Below are positions 63,361-64,000 of a DNA stretch of 64,000 bases, one piece after another. The translations under genes and the position numbers were made by a program. The notes beneath the pieces are model-generated. The model did not search any database, was not told the origin of the DNA, and saw nothing but the letters and a program-made list of their open reading frames with translations. The stretch's first letter is position 1, and every line of letters starts with the position of its first letter. Source of the stretch: Larus michahellis (taxonomy: Eukaryota; Chordata; Aves; Charadriiformes; Laridae); NCBI RefSeq assembly GCF_964199755.1, contig NC_133896.1:172299092-172363091 (forward strand), written 5' to 3'.

Positions 63361-63450
63361 GGGCAAAGGGGAGGGGCGGGGAAGGGGGATGGGAGAGAGA
63401 GAAGGAAAAGCAGGAAAAAGGGGAAAAAAAGAAGAAAAAAAAATCTTATT
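63361..63450 (+). repeat. Purine-only tract with G-quadruplex motif
   Basis: Almost 90 bases of nearly pure purine on the plus strand. It starts with four G runs of 4, 4, 4 and 5 bases (63,368-63,388) separated by loops of 1, 1 and 2 bases, then continues as GA and polyA-rich sequence. Confidence 0.8.
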
Positions 63451-64000
63451 TAATTTCTTCATGGAATGATTTCTCAAGATTTTTTGAACCTACTTTACAA
63501 TATTAAACAGTGTATTTTATAGCATATAATAGCTTTTTAAGAGTAATTCAGAATTTCTACTATTGTGGCAGTGAATAGTCACAAAACATTTTGCAGCTTT
63601 CTGGCACCTGCATGAAGCTGTGACTTATGAATATGCTAATGAGACTGCAAGCAGAACTGGCTTGGGTTCAACACTTGCACACAATTAGCGCTCAGGCTAC
63701 CAGCACTGCTAGGAGGCCAACTACAGAAAGTAATATTTAGATTGATCAATTCAACATCATGCACTTTCTTACAACAGAGACTTAAAAATAACAGCTTAAA
63801 GTTATCATGTGAAAACATAGGGAAACTTTTAATTTTAAGTCCTTTTTGCTAAAATTCTGGAAGGTAATTATTCAGTTTAAATACTTGGCATTGCAAAAGC
63901 TGGTCCTTGTAGCACATTATGTATTTTAATGGAAGAAAAAAGAAACACGTACTGATAATGACTGCTCCACTTATTAATGTCTAGACTGCATTTCCTCCAT

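Larger units (their letters stand above)
57250..64000. other. Gene desert to the window end
   Basis: AT-rich DNA with no recognisable gene. It contains a T/C tract (57.6 kb), a hairpin at 57,481, TATG/TAGA-type short repeats near 59.4 kb, a possible diverged repeat at 60.56 kb, an AAAAC tract at 61.8 kb and a G-rich purine tract at 63.37 kb. Confidence 0.75.

Overview
The window is vertebrate nuclear DNA, almost certainly from a bird. It holds chicken-repeat-1 (CR1) LINE fragments with the avian 3' tail (repeats of ATTCTATG), has few interspersed repeats, and carries one intronless-CDS neuronal gene in a long AT-rich gene desert. No bacterial, plasmid or phage feature, CRISPR array, tRNA or rRNA was seen.

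Layout. Bases 1 to about 23,390 are AT-rich intergenic DNA with simple repeats, one CR1 fragment (15,560-15,775, minus strand) and no credible gene. From about 23,390 to 24,600 the DNA becomes GC-richer, with C-rich blocks and a stretch dense in homeodomain- and GATA-type motifs that looks like a regulatory element. A CpG island (about 25,550-26,060) and GC-rich leader lead into SLITRK1, whose 692-codon CDS occupies 26,439-28,517 on the plus strand. A long 3' UTR follows, with several poly(A) signals; the UTR end is not certain but probably lies between 30 and 31.1 kb. A second GC-rich patch with homeodomain-type sites lies at 30,040-30,560. From about 31.2 to 64.0 kb the window is gene desert again, with a degenerate CR1 reverse-transcriptase copy (42,824-43,855) that carries an apparent LTR fragment, a set of diverged repeats related to one another, microsatellites, and one unexplained exon-like ORF at 57,061-57,249.

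How it works together. SLITRK1 is a synaptic leucine-rich-repeat adhesion protein, and the surrounding non-coding DNA would be expected to hold its regulatory elements. The most notable regulatory observations are a split RE1 (REST/NRSF) site with two perfect half-sites inside the CpG island, a chain of short upstream ORFs that ends two bases before the SLITRK1 start codon, and a possible 143-base 5' UTR intron. I found no clearly new multi-gene system; the findings below are candidate regulatory and repeat features, most of which need alignment or RNA data to decide.
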